Assembly: GCF_910592395.1 (NCBI RefSeq)
Contig: NC_088308.1
Span: 4,650,001-4,714,000, forward strand
Reading direction: 5' to 3'
Length of the DNA stretch: 64,000 nt
Source of the DNA: Lineus longissimus
Taxonomy: Eukaryota; Nemertea; Pilidiophora; Heteronemertea; Lineidae
Shown here piece after piece: positions 47,801 to 58,018 of the stretch (the stretch's first letter is position 1; every line of letters begins with the position of its first letter). A program made the translations under genes and the position numbers. The notes under the pieces are model-generated. The model was not told the DNA's origin, did not search any database, and saw nothing but the letters and a program-made list of their open reading frames with translations.

Positions 47801-48354
47801 TACGCAACTTTAATTACCAGCTTCCAAACTCGATCCAAAGTCCGACAAATATAAACAAAGTGAACCCAGTATCTGTGCCATTTTATCAGCCACGCAAGCA
47901 AAGTGCACCGACTGTTCTGATTCCTGAAGTTAATGCCAGTCTCACAAACCCTCTGCATGTGGAAGTGAAGCCAGAGTCACCACAGCAGAGTGTCACACGC
48001 TTACTCTTATCTGGGGTGCACCACACAAACTTTCAACAAACTGGCACCTCAACAATAGCAAGTAGCATAACCAGTAATATTTCTAATTACACTTCGACTA
48101 ATGAATCAACAGAGGACAGTGGTGAACAGCAGCGCTTTAAAGCGAAAGTGAACAATAAGCTAGAACTTGATAAGGATGGGAAGATCGCGCCCTATGTTGA
48201 TTTCTCAGACTTTTACCAAGCGATTGCAGAGCTTTCAGAAGCGCAGAGGGAGTCACTGGATGCCAAGACTCAACCCCAGTCATCTTATGACCCAATTGAG
48301 GAAGAGGCTGAACCACCAGCTGTTGAACCACAGGCTGTAGCCTCTGATGTCTAA
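44751..48354 (+). CDS. TAB1: TAB1, TAK1-binding protein 1 (gene span, six exons)
   Basis: TAB1 is a PP2C-fold pseudophosphatase that binds and activates the kinase TAK1 (MAP3K7) in TGF-beta, IL-1 and Toll/IMD-type signalling. In mammals it also binds p38-alpha and XIAP. Six exons (44,751-44,822; 45,250-45,395; 45,653-45,806; 46,169-46,394; 46,875-47,103; 47,490-48,354) give 563 residues, against about 504 in human. Signatures are LSWTDDLPVCHLSGVG, CFLYGVFDGHDGSK (residues 78-91), IDDALAERANLQ, NSRALLCKTDNEG, IGDYKVKGGY, EPEIHG, TTDGLY (Asp307), AQAVVDRVVRIHHDTY, RDDITLLVRNFNY (Asp374), a PVSVPF stretch like the mammalian p38-docking region, and the TAK1-binding motif PYVDFSDFY (residues 510-518). 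Human TAB1 has lost several PP2C metal ligands, but here Asp85, Asp307 and Asp374 occupy those positions. The start is the first ATG after the in-frame TGA at 44,715. Confidence 0.97.
45250..45395 (+). CDS. TAB1: TAB1 exon 2
   Basis: Between TTATTTTAG and TTTTAG|GTTAGC it encodes KSSQSTLSWTDDLPVCHLSG and then VGFSTNQVYREDGFRREM...SFHF. The WTDDLPxCHLSGVG string is nearly identical to vertebrate TAB1. Confidence 0.96.
45653..45806 (+). CDS. TAB1: TAB1 exon 3: first PP2C metal-site motif
   Basis: It completes Arg73 and encodes VEDNCFLYGVFDGHDGSKAS and then NFAAQRMPAELLLGQLAGRE..., ending CAG|GTTAGT. FDGHDG (45,684-45,701) is the PP2C DGHxG motif. Human TAB1 has Asn where Asp85 is here. Confidence 0.97.
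45965..46155. repeat. 34-36-bp minisatellite in TAB1 intron 3
   Basis: GAAGTAGAGCT recurs at 45,968, 46,002, 46,036, 46,072, 46,106 and 46,142 (spacings 34, 34, 36, 34, 36), with TTAAAGATGTCTGTGTTGTA between. The array ends about 13 bp before the exon 4 acceptor, so it supplies much of the branch-point region. Confidence 0.95.
46169..46394 (+). CDS. TAB1: TAB1 exon 4
   Basis: Between TTATTTTCCAG and GCAG|GTTAGT it encodes AFIAVEKGFFDSIDDALAER, then ANLQLQLPDD..., and ends in GGSTATVALVYANKLYIANA. These are PP2C-fold core strands. The acceptor lies about 13 bp after an intronic minisatellite. Confidence 0.96.
46570..46640 (-). repeat. tRNA-derived SINE head (tRNA-like sequence) in TAB1 intron 4
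   Basis: Read on the - strand, TAGATCAGGTGGTAGAAAGC resembles a tRNA D-arm/A box. TCAACCTCAGGGTTGTGGGT and TCTCC follow as a degraded variable loop, T-arm and B box, with a normal tRNA spacing. The arms do not fold cleanly, so it is not a functional tRNA gene. A 20-bp stretch next to it (ATGTAACATTGGAGAACCC) recurs at about 46,783 with changes. Confidence 0.5.
46875..47103 (+). CDS. TAB1: TAB1 exon 5
   Basis: Between TTTGCTGTAG and TGAG|GTAAGT it completes Gly200 and encodes NSRALLCKTDNEGAMRVVQI, an SADHTISNEEEQLRLNQVGV-type segment and RCIGDYKVKGGYKEIKCL. The TEN/SNE-E, IGDYKVKxGY pattern is TAB1-specific. Confidence 0.96.
47178..47285. repeat. interspersed repeat, copy in TAB1 intron 5
   Basis: This is the same family as 41,473-41,580, in the same orientation, with ordered shared blocks CACTTGTGGCTC, GAAATAA, CAGTTATAATG and GATTCACTGGAACC. 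Confidence 0.65.
47490..48354 (+). CDS. TAB1: TAB1 exon 6: end of PP2C fold, p38 region, TAK1-binding tail
   Basis: After ACGATATTTCAG it encodes QATTEPIIFEPEIHGGIPLD, TTDGLYRSLED, RDDITLLVRNFNYQ, NKVNPVSVPFYQ (like the mammalian p38-docking stretch), a long Ser/Thr/Asn-rich linker, and PYVDFSDFYQAIAELSEAQR (48,190 on), the helix that binds TAK1. The stop TAA is at 48,352-48,354. An acidic C-terminal extension after the TAK1 motif (EEEAEPPAVEPQ) goes beyond the human end. Confidence 0.97.
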
Positions 48355-48840
48355 ACAAAATCTTCTGGGGGTGTCCTGTTAAACCATCAGTTTGAATCAA
48401 CCCAACCCATAGGTGGCACCTGTCAAGAACTAGTTTCAGAATTGTTTCTCACCTGTCTCTCTTTCTTTATTTTCGATGGGTCTTGGATTACCTGAACACC
48501 TTTATGCTGTTGATAAAAAATGACATGTATTAGCCTTCTTACCAACTCGGATGTTTTGGGTGGTCAGTAACTTATGTAAGCAATAATTTAAGAACATCTT
48601 TGTGTAAAGCAGTGCTCGAGCTGCTGTTGGGGCTCGCTGGCTGTAAATTTGGTACTTAATAACATGGTGTTGTAAAAGTCTATTTATTTGATTATGTATG
48701 CACATTGAAATGTACTTTTAGCAATTAACATGCCAAAAAGTTCATCTGTGTCGTGTTACTCATGGAAAGGAAGTGGTTATTTCATATATGGTGTTGGCAT
48801 GAAAATATTGTTGGTATAATAAAATAAGATATTGTACAAG
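48355..48840 (+). other. TAB1: TAB1 3' UTR
   Basis: Non-coding sequence after the stop runs to a poly(A) signal, AATAAA at 48,818-48,823, followed by a T/G-containing stretch. A UTR of about 490 nt is predicted. Confidence 0.65.
48818..48823 (+). terminator. TAB1 polyadenylation signal
   Basis: A canonical AATAAA lies 464 bp after the TAB1 stop. It is the first such signal downstream, and the ~75-bp array begins soon after it. Confidence 0.6.
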
Positions 48841-48879
48841 AATTTCATTCTCCCACTTTAAGGTCTGTTGTAGATGTTT

Positions 48880-50640
48880 TCAACTGTTTTTAGTCTGGAT
48901 GTGACAAAACAGCCTCAAAACGTGTTGAAACACAGGCATTCAAAACATCCTCTGGATGTGACATGGCACATCCAGGCTACAAACTGTCCTAACATTTGAA
49001 AAAGATGCTCCAAAATGCTGATCTTTACATTTGAACCCCCCCGTTCATACATGGCACACCCGGGCTCCGAATCTGTCATCCAAAGAAGGTTGTGCGTAAA
49101 AACGAAAAACGACCTCTGGGTGTGACATGGCACATCCAAGCTCCACACTGTCCTCAAATACATGTTAAGACCCTTCCATTCAAACGTCCTCGGGCAGTGA
49201 CATTGCAGTGCAGGCTGTGAATTGTCCTCAAAGAAATGTTGCAACACTGACGTAGAAATGTGCTATGAGGAGCCTCACAGCTGTATGATTAACACTCGCA
49301 GTCACCTTCGAATGCCTGAGACGGAAAACCAAGATTCCTTGTACCAGGCCTAGGCAAGCAAAAGACTCCGGCAGGTGAGAAACATGAGTTGTTTGCGTGG
49401 ACTGCCTCTGCCCTACGACGGAGTCACTGCGCCAATACAGCAAATTTATACCTACTGGTAACCATCGTGGCCGGTAAAAGCGCTCATCCCTCCTTGGAGG
49501 AGGAATACTCTCTGAAGAATACCTCCCCCAAGTCCAGAGCGAACGCTGAAGATTAAGAAAGCGTCGTCAGACATCGAGGCTCCGAACTCTCCCTAAAGAG
49601 TACATAGAGGCTCCAAACTGTTCTAACAGAAATGTTGAAACACTAAACATTCGAACGTCCTCGGGCTGTGACAAGGTACACGTTCGCTCCAAAACTGTCC
49701 TCAAAAAAAGGTTGAAACCCGAACATTCAAACGGATTCAGGCTGTGAACCAGCACATCCACTCTAAACTGTCCTGAAAAAATCTCGCAACAGTAAGTTTT
49801 ACTACTGTCCTCTGCGGTGACACAGCACATCCAAGCTCCAAACTGTTCTTAACCTAACATTCAAATGTCCTTTGGCCATAACATTGCTCATCCAGGCTCT
49901 GGCCAAACTGTCCTCAAAGAAGTGCTGGAACACTAACATTGAAACGTCCTCTGGATGGGACATGACACATCAGGCTTCAAACTGTCCCCAAGGGTAGGTT
50001 GAAAGCTGAACATTAACATGACCTCTGGGTGTGAATCAGCGCATCTGGGCTTCAAAACATCTCGAGAAAGTTTGAAATCGGAATATTCAACATATCCAGA
50101 CTCCAGACTGTCCTCATAGAGAAGTTAAAACCCGAACATTCCAACGTTCTCTCGGTGTGCACCAGTATATCTTGGCTTCAAACCGTCCTCGTGGAAAGGT
50201 TGAAACCCCGACATTCAAATGTGCTTTGGACGGTACATGTCTCATCCAGGCTGCCCTCAAAGACGTTTTGGAACACTAACATTTAAACGTCCACTGGATG
50301 CGACATGACACATCCCGGCTTCAAACTGTCCCCAAGGGAAGGTTGAAACCTAAACATTCAAAAGTCCTCAGGGTGTGAACCAGCGCACCTGGGCTTCAAA
50401 CTGTCCTCAAGGATGGATTGAAACTTGAACAATCAAACGTCCATCTGATGTGACATAGCACATCCAGGCTCCAGACTGTCCTCAAAGAAAAGCTGAAACC
50501 CGAACATACCAACGTCCTCTGGGTGTGACCCAGTACACCTTGAGGAAATTTGAAAGCGGAACATTCAAACGTCCTTCTGATGTGACATGGAACATCCAGG
50601 CTCCCAACTGTCTTCAGGAAAAAAGTCCAACGTCCTCTGG
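48880..50640. repeat. degenerate ~75-bp tandem array downstream of TAB1
   Basis: Diverged units follow the pattern TGTGACATGGCACATCCAGG, CTCCAAACTGTCCTCAAAGA, then GTTGAAACACTAACATTCAA and ACGTCCTCTGG. Three consecutive anchors near 48,961, 49,053 and 49,126 are 73-92 bp apart. On the - strand the unit reads as a repeated SLRTVWSLDVPCH-like peptide, which explains the open frames of up to 110 codons. Part of 49,255-49,565 does not fit the unit and is listed separately. Confidence 0.85.
49255..49565. other. unique insert interrupting the ~75-bp array
   Basis: This stretch lacks the array motif. On the - strand it contains TTGGCGCAGTGACTCCG, which resembles a tRNA A box, and TAGGGCAGAGGCAGTCC. 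No B box lies at the right distance. It may be a SINE-like insertion, but I cannot show the ends. Confidence 0.3.
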
Positions 50641-51288
50641 CTCCTACCTGCCCTGCCCTCTTTTGTAGAATGAGATAACTATAGTTGGGTCGCAAACGGA
50701 GAGATTACTTACATGGCAAGGTTAGGTGGAATCCAGCCGAGACTCTAGCCCTCTCTCTATCGTTGCTCAATATACAGCACAGAGACCTCTGATGGGCGAT
50801 CAGTCGATTAATTCGAACGCCACGCCATCCATTGAAAATCAGTTTTCTGTATCGAGTACCGACAAATAACGCGATGTCTCAGGAAGCTGCGATTGTAGCA
50901 CTGTCCGTCTGGGATCCGTCTTTGGTCTTACAAATCCGGCCATCTCCGGAAAACACTTCTACTTGTGCCTGCAGACCGGCTGCTTCATTCTTTTTAATAC
51001 CGACTTGTGAAATGTGTCTGTGTCATTCAGCACTATCGCTCCGTATTTAGCGAGTCCGTGATTGTGACAATTGTCCGAGATCCGTCTTTGGACGGACAAC
51101 CAGGAAAGCGAATGGCAGATAAGGAAACCCTCTTCGCTAGTCTGTCATCCTACCGAGCTTTTCCGTTTTAGCTCACCTCACTGTGATCTTTATGTCGTCG
51201 AGGTCGTCGTTGGTTAGCTTGCAATACACTTTCTGTAACTACTTGAGTAATCGACTTGAAATGTTGGTAATTATGTTCCCCTATGTAA
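50641..51288. other. non-coding stretch
   Basis: No gene is seen. A short internal duplication contains GATCCGTCTTTGG at about 50,922 and again at about 51,080, each after a TGTCCG(T/A) string. Confidence 0.5.
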
Positions 51289-51363
51289 TGACACCTGGGA
51301 GACCAAATTTCAGTCCGGTTCGATTCCTGATTTTGCCACTAGGTGGCTAAAGCTGAAAACACA
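51289..51363 (-). repeat. interspersed repeat family with CTCF-like core, copy 1
   Basis: The reverse complement (TTCAGCTTTAGCCACCTAGT, GGCAAAATCAGGAATCGAAC, CGGACTGAAATTTGGT) aligns along its whole length with 57,955-58,018. The core CCACTAGGTGGC on the + strand (51,336-51,347) fits the vertebrate CTCF consensus. GGTTCGATTCC in it (51,317-51,327) equals a tRNA B box, but no A box is present. Confidence 0.75.
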
Positions 51364-51562
51364 ATAATGTGCTATATCGCCCTAACGAAGGATAATCGAT
51401 AGCCGCAAGCGCTTATGGCTTTTTCTATAACTGTGTTCATGTTGCACCTAATCTTTTTATGGGGATGGTTTCATGAACACGAGTCAAGAACAGATAGTAT
51501 TTGCTTCCGTGTCATTGAAATGTTCCACTTCTGTGCTACTTACGAGGTGTGAAAGGCGATTA

Positions 51563-52082
51563 AGCCCGCACCACACGGTGAAATTTGCGTGATGCAAGTG
51601 ACACGCGTGCACGTTGCGACAGGCAAATTCTCACTGTGTGGGGTCGTTTTTTGCTGCGTATCTTCCTCGCGTGTCGAGACGCAGCCGATCTAGCATGTTT
51701 GATATTTTCTCGACACGCGAGGAAGTTAATCACCGTGTGGGGGCTACCTGCAGCAATGTTGCGCGAGTTCGACGAATCACAACAAGCAGATCGGTCACAT
51801 GATTTATAGGTTATTTGGTATCATGTGACTGACCTATAAATCATGTGACCGATCTGCTTGTTGTGATTCGTCGAACTCGCGCAACATTGCTGCAGGTAGC
51901 CCCCACACGGTGATTAACTTCCTCGCGTGTCGAGAAAATATCAAACATGCTAGATCGGCTGCGTCTCGACTCGCGAGGGAAGATACGCAGCAAAAAACGA
52001 CCCCACACAGTGAGAATTTGCCTGTCGCAACATGCACGCGTGTCACTTGCATCACGCAAGTTTTCACCGTGTGGTGCAGGCT
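51563..52082. mobile_element. 520-bp near-perfect palindromic element with TTA flanks
   Basis: Arms of about 250 bp (51,563-51,811 and 51,832-52,082) are almost exact inverse copies around a 20-nt centre. Ends read AGCC(C/T)GCACCACACGGTG. Each side is bordered by TTA (51,560-51,562 and 52,083-52,085), the 3-bp duplication typical of PIF/Harbinger elements. Each arm also contains a smaller hairpin, CTTCCTCGCGTGTCGAGA with its complement. No transposase is present, so it is a non-autonomous foldback MITE. Superfamily assignment rests on the TTA flanks only. Confidence 0.88.
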
Positions 52083-52085
52083 TTA

Positions 52086-55000
52086 GGAAGCTGGCATCTT
52101 GGTAAGCTGGGTAAGTTCTACATGTCGTTGGAGCTTAAAGTTACAAGTTTTGAATTTGAAGCCAAATTACAAGTTTACTTCATGTTTATTTTATTCCGGA
52201 GAGCAGCTGCTTTAACAAACGTTGTCAATTAGGATGATAATTCCAAGGGAAATATAGGGGAGGAAAGACCTCGAGAAAAACAGAAGATATTTTATAAATC
52301 TTGTGTTTTGAAATCACCAAAAGACAAGGACGTGTAAGATATAAGATGTCAATGCAAGAAAATGTCAAATGCCATTTTTATGAACATTTCGTTAGTGACA
52401 TATTCGATATCCTTCTCCAGGTCTGGTTTAATGCAATAAAGGTTTACGCAGTGTGAAACATTGAACTTGACTGTCCTAATGCATTTTCCTTTCGCCTGAA
52501 TTCGATTTTTAACATATTCTCGAAATGGACAAAAAATGGCAGATTGCCACCCATCTTGCACTACATTCTCAAATGGCAATGGCTTCTGGTGAACTTGGTA
52601 AATGTCAATTCAATTGAGCCTAGAAAATTTCTAACAAAAACGTTAGTCTTTGAGTTCATCTTTCGGAGGAAAAAAACCCGCTCCTTCTTTCGCCTATTGA
52701 TAGTGCACAAAAAAGTCGTCTTTTGCAGATCTCTACCGCACCCGACAAGTACTGTGATATAAAAGTACATGGCCAATCGGGCACCTAGGGTACAATGCCC
52801 GACTTCTTAAAGCTGATTCGATACCGTCTTGCTTGCTTATGTCTGGATTACATCCTGAGATTAAGGTTTTTGATACCCCTACAACGCCAGGTATTCAGAC
52901 GAAGTTAGAAAAAAAGGTCATTAATAAGTTTATCCAATGTCTCTCCTGTGAATTGACTCTTTGGGAATAATCCTGTATAAACCCGTCCTTAACCTGGACC
53001 AACCCTTGTGGTGGATGGATCCTTACTTGCCCGTCAAGATCACGAGGATGGCCGAATGATCTTGCTCTTTAGTACTGCTACATTGAAGTTCAGATTCTGG
53101 AAGTAGAAAATGATGAGAAAAATTATTCCAAGGTCAAGAAATTGTTACTTTATTCTCCATGGACAGTGGACGACGGGATGTACCTTCAAAGGAGGACTGT
53201 GGAAAGTCCAAGCCAATGGGGCGCGAGTGGTGGTCTAAATGTCAGAGAAGACTGGGTCTGGTTTGACTTGGCGACAAAATATTCCTCGTATATACATGTA
53301 CATGTACTATGAAATAGTGAGACACCTACAGGTGGCTTCGTGAAGCTTAATCTGGCCAATTTTGGCCCACTTGGCCCTTGCCTGTAACATTCCTTTAAGC
53401 ATGTACACGCATGTAACTTATTGTACGACTTTGCGGAAACATGGAGTTGATGTCCCCAAACCTCTTTCTATCACAGCTCGGCGCGTTTACTCAGCGGCCG
53501 ATGACATGCCGCGGGGGAACGATGTAAGTAGATCCAGGTGACACAACCTCTATCGGAATATTCTATAGCTTCTTGTGGATCGGGTCACAGCCATTGCATG
53601 GGGAAATGATGGCGGATAAAAAACAAGTTTCTGTCTATGTTGAAAAGAGATACATGTATCTGGAGGTCCTGGTGAAGTCGAACGTCGAAGATAGGCTAGA
53701 ATCTTGGAATTCACCTCTTTTGAATTAGCGAACGCGGCGGAATTATAAAAGAAAATATATCATACAGTATTTGCTTTGAATCTATTGCTTGTGATTAGAC
53801 CCATGCATGCCATATGTTCGCGATGATCAATGCTGACGAAATAATATCAAGGCTCACATTAATTACAGTGGTGAACCATCGTTCTCTCATCATTTCCTGA
53901 CTATCTCACTGATGATAATCCCGCAATTCCCAAGGCGATTTCCGTGAACATGTACCAGTGGGTGAGTGGTGCATTAACAAGGCTATTTGTTCAGATGTCG
54001 AAGAGGCCAAGAGGTACTTGAGAGAGGTGAGACCAACTTTATACACCTTCATTAAATTGATATATGAACCTTGAAACTGCATGGCTAAGAGGAAGGTGGG
54101 AATCCACTACACTTTGATGATATACGTATTTACATGTAATCAAAATTTATGAGATCATTAAACACTTTTGATACGTTTGTGTCAACCGCCGGGCGGTCGA
54201 TGAGTTCAAGCATGCCCTCTCCAATCTGGCCTGCCCTCGCAGAGGTCAATAGCTTTCTAGTACCATTAGGCCCCACGGGTGGCGCATGAGTCCGCACGTG
54301 ACAGACTAAGAGGTCAATTTTCGCGAGGTCATGTCGCCGTCGTCATTTTATCTTTCATCGTGAGGAAATCAACGGTAAATGTTCGCTTCTCCGGCCCTGC
54401 AAAACGATTTTCTCACGATAGAAATCCCTTGAACCTTAATAGAAAAAGACCGTTTTTTTGATCGGCTTTGTGTTGTCAAAAACTTTGATGACACAAGGCG
54501 CGCTACATTAATAGCAAAAGAAAACGTTCGTTTGTTATGAATGAAAAAAAGGTTTCTGCGACTTGATCTCACATGCATTTGCCTCCTTGTGGCCCGAGCT
54601 TACCAGCTGCGCCCCGAGGCTTGTTGGAAGTGATAGTAGTTTGTATGGCTGCTTTGTATACAAACCCAACCAAAGTCGACCTTGTCTACGAGATAAGTAA
54701 GACTTCAATTTGGCCAGGCTGAAGTCCGCACGAGAGATACGATGCCCCTCCGTTTCCCGCGCTTCAGTTGGCCCGCAATTGATGCGTCGAGTCATTAGTA
54801 TGGAATTCCCAAATGTGAATATCTGAATGTACCCTCTTTTGAACATGTTTTGCATGCCATATATGCATGTAGCTAACTGATCTGCGCCGGTGGTTTGAAC
54901 AGGGAATGAGAAAGTATTGATTATTGTATTGTAGGTGAAAATGTTGAAGTAATAGACTAAAACGCTGGTCGTGCGCCCCCCCCCCCCCCACGCTTTAACA

Positions 55001-57954
55001 TTTTATGGCCGTTTGTCATCCGAAGGACGTGAGCTCAAATCCTACCCTGTCATGTCTACATTCTCTTAGTTATTAACAGACATTTCATATGAGTTTACCT
55101 TGTACATGTCGGCGGAAAAGTATGAAAATGGACGAACTCGTTTTGGTGTATTTAAGGTCGAGCGATGACATTTGAATGTAACGCGACTACATTTAGTAAT
55201 ACGGGAAATAGCTCATAATAGTTCGTACTTTTTATTGATTGCAAATACAAAATTCCTATGGGATTTGTTGAAACAAAGCAGAGCGCTAAAAAAATTGACA
55301 ATCGTGGCATTTTTATTATGTAGTGAGTGGTGCATTAACAAGAATTTTTTCAAACTTCATACAGGTAAGCACTCAGAAAAATCGCCAGTTCAGATGGGTT
55401 GCGGAGTATACGTTCCCAAAGTTTCTTACAACGCACGTTAACCCCCCCCCCCGATCACCTTCGGTTTAGGGGGACGCTTCGTAGGAAATTAGCATTAGTT
55501 TGGAGACGACCACTCACGAAGTCCGAAAGGTTATGTTATGTTACCCAGATCAACGTCAGCACACCAATAATAAAGTTAGCGAAACGCGTAATTGGTTGTT
55601 TAATGAAATCTCTGATATGATGAAAAGTTGAAGACAATTTTGTTGTTCTCATGTCTAGCAAGTGGCAGGTGGACACAAAAATATTTTGTGACATACACAA
55701 GCAAGAATTAATAAAGATTACACTATCAGTCAAGTATCGGTTGGTGTATGCAATGGAGAGGATAACATCGAGTGTTAGTGGTTCGAGGAGGGTTATTCTT
55801 TTAAAGTTGGTTGATGAAAATATCCAGATTGAGAACGGCAACGAATCTGTGAATATTTGGACATTCATATATCATATTTATATTTCAACTTGCATAGTGG
55901 AAAGTTATACAGACGTGTTCAACTCCGCCGTGAGCCTTGACCTATGAAATACGACTTCGTAACTGGCCCGCTGGTGCATTGTTAATGATTAATCTATTAA
56001 TCATCATGGACAGATAGAGTTTACTTAGTCTGAATATCTCACGACTGTTTGACTTGTTTGACATTTTTCGTCCATTTGTATACCTATCTTTCTCATCCCA
56101 AACCGATAGCCCGTTCTTCTAAAGCAGACAAAGGGTTTTTGTCTTCTTCCAAACTTCGTCTTGTTTAACCACTTCAAAGTTGGTGATACTGGAAATTTCC
56201 CAAACAAGACTTCGCCATTTTGAAAAAAACAAAGGCATGTTATCTTTAGTAGATACTTGTAGGGGCGGTTCGTCTGTATTTTGGTATGTGAAGGGAAGCA
56301 CACAAACAACACGTCTCGCTTCTATGAAATATAATACTCGAATCCTTAACTTAACATACACGGTTGAAGATTACATAAAACATAGGTGACGTATAACTTA
56401 ACATAGTAATAAAATGAAATAGATCAAGTAGGCCTAGTGTCGCCGCGACAATACTTCTGTTCTTCGTGATGCACATCCTCCTTCGTATTCATTGGTGGCT
56501 CAGGAAAACATGAATGCAGTCACAATGCCATGCACTCTTTCTAAAGGTCACCCATTATATATCAGGAGACATCCTAAACGGCCGCCTGAAAAGTTTCATA
56601 TGCGCTTGAGTCACGTACGACATCATTAACCAATAAGAAAGCTTTGTAAATATTGTCCTTACTTGTCATACCAGTGCCAAACCACGCCGACAGAATCACC
56701 GGTTGATGAACCGTCAGCCACGGTAAATTGATTTATTTCTAGATGATGACTTAGTAGGACTGACCGGAATATGGAATGGCTCACGGGCTGCTGTTACAAG
56801 AACAGACGAGAGAGGTATCAGTTCGTCACTCTTTTTTGTTGAAAAATGTCTAACCATGGTCAACATGAGACTGGGCTCTGAGGTCAGCATCACTCTGTGA
56901 AGTCGAATTTACCCCCGTTACGTGACTGTTATCTGAGGTGTCTTGACCGCCGTAAAGTTTTTTTCATTGTTGACCTTGACCAGCTGAATGTTGAGGCTTT
57001 GGGTGTGTGCGCTGCAGTCATCGAACAAGTCAAATCGCGCAACATCATCATGACCCGGCAACATGAGTATATATTCGATTCCCAAACCGAGAACAATGGC
57101 GATCGCGCGACTGTTTTTGCTCCCAATCCCACACAATACAACGTCGGTCAGCGGTGAATCTGGCCACTGGAGGCATGGTCAAAGTTGTCTCGACAATAAA
57201 TTAGGACACGCAAAGTCAACCGAATGGGTTGGTCGTGTGACTGACGAGAACGAACCAGGAACACAGACATGGCGGACAAGAGAAAGTCGGGAACGAGGCT
57301 CACTAACAAATCCTTTATATGCATACAATCAGTGTACATGTATTTGTTTGTGGCAACGAGCGATAGGTTCTGCACGTTTTGCCTGTCATCGTCATCTCAA
57401 TCGTTAAGGCTGCCTACATAGGCTCAAAAAGAATATCTGCCTCGCCAGAAACTCGCACATAGCGTAAACATAACTGGATTCAGAGTTTACCGACATAGCA
57501 CAGGGAATTATTTCCGTACCCGGATGAGCGAACTAGAACACTTGGCAAAAAGAAGCTTATGCAAAAACAGATTTTAGAAATAAGATGTAAAATTCTTTCA
57601 AAGCGCGTGAATGGACGTCGAACGAGATTGCAATCCAATTACTTGGAAAATCGTGAAGACGCTGATGTTCTTCTCGCGCTATACATGATAGATATGTTCG
57701 TGTGATCACAAATTTTGAGGAAGCATTCACACTAACATAAAAACAATAAGCCAAGTTTCCGCTAAATCTGAATATCGGAGAGTATACACGTCTAAGTTAA
57801 ACCCTATTATAGCGGCCAATTTACGCCGTTTGACCTCTGTGACCTTGAATAGAAGGTCAAATTAAAACCCTGCGGATACTATCCTGTATTCTTATTAGCC
57901 CTGTGATGAAAATTTGGCGATGATACGGCTATTTTGCTCGGGACACTCTTTATA
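52086..57954. other. AT-rich non-coding stretch
   Basis: No gene is recognised on either strand. The - strand frames at 52,349-52,776 have no known motif. A 40-codon frame beginning ATGATGGCGGATAAAAAACA at 53,606 (stop 53,726-53,728) is in good start context but is otherwise unsupported. Poly-C runs occur at 54,976-54,989 and 55,442-55,452. ACATGTACATGTA-type palindromes are frequent. Confidence 0.5.
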
Positions 57955-58018
57955 TTTTCAGTTTTATCCCCCTGGTGGCCAAGTCGAGAATCAGATCGGG
58001 CCGAAATCTGGTGTCACG
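57955..58018 (+). repeat. interspersed repeat family with CTCF-like core, copy 2
   Basis: It reads TTTTCAGTTTTATCCCCCTG, GTGGCCAAGTCGAGAATCAG, ATCGGGCCGAAATCTGGTGT and matches the complement of 51,289-51,363. The core CCCCCTGGTGG (57,968-57,978) is close to the reverse CTCF consensus. Similarity may extend about 50 bp upstream (ATTTGGCGATGATACGG compared with TTAGGGCGATATAGC). Confidence 0.75.

Noticed and set aside
50396-50695. 99-codon - strand frame with repeated peptide pattern
   Set aside because: It is produced by the ~75-bp tandem array; the units are diverged and partly out of frame, and no gene context exists.
51317-51327. GGTTCGATTCC, an exact tRNA B box
   Set aside because: No A box lies at a tRNA or SINE distance, and the sequence is part of an interspersed repeat also found at 57,955-58,018 without a B box.
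51585-52067. Matching open frames of 62-77 codons on both strands
   Set aside because: They are the same sequence read from the two arms of the palindromic element, with no homology to a transposase.
52349-52776. Two open frames of 71-76 codons on the - strand
   Set aside because: No known motif and no splice signals; the composition looks like ordinary AT-rich intergenic DNA.
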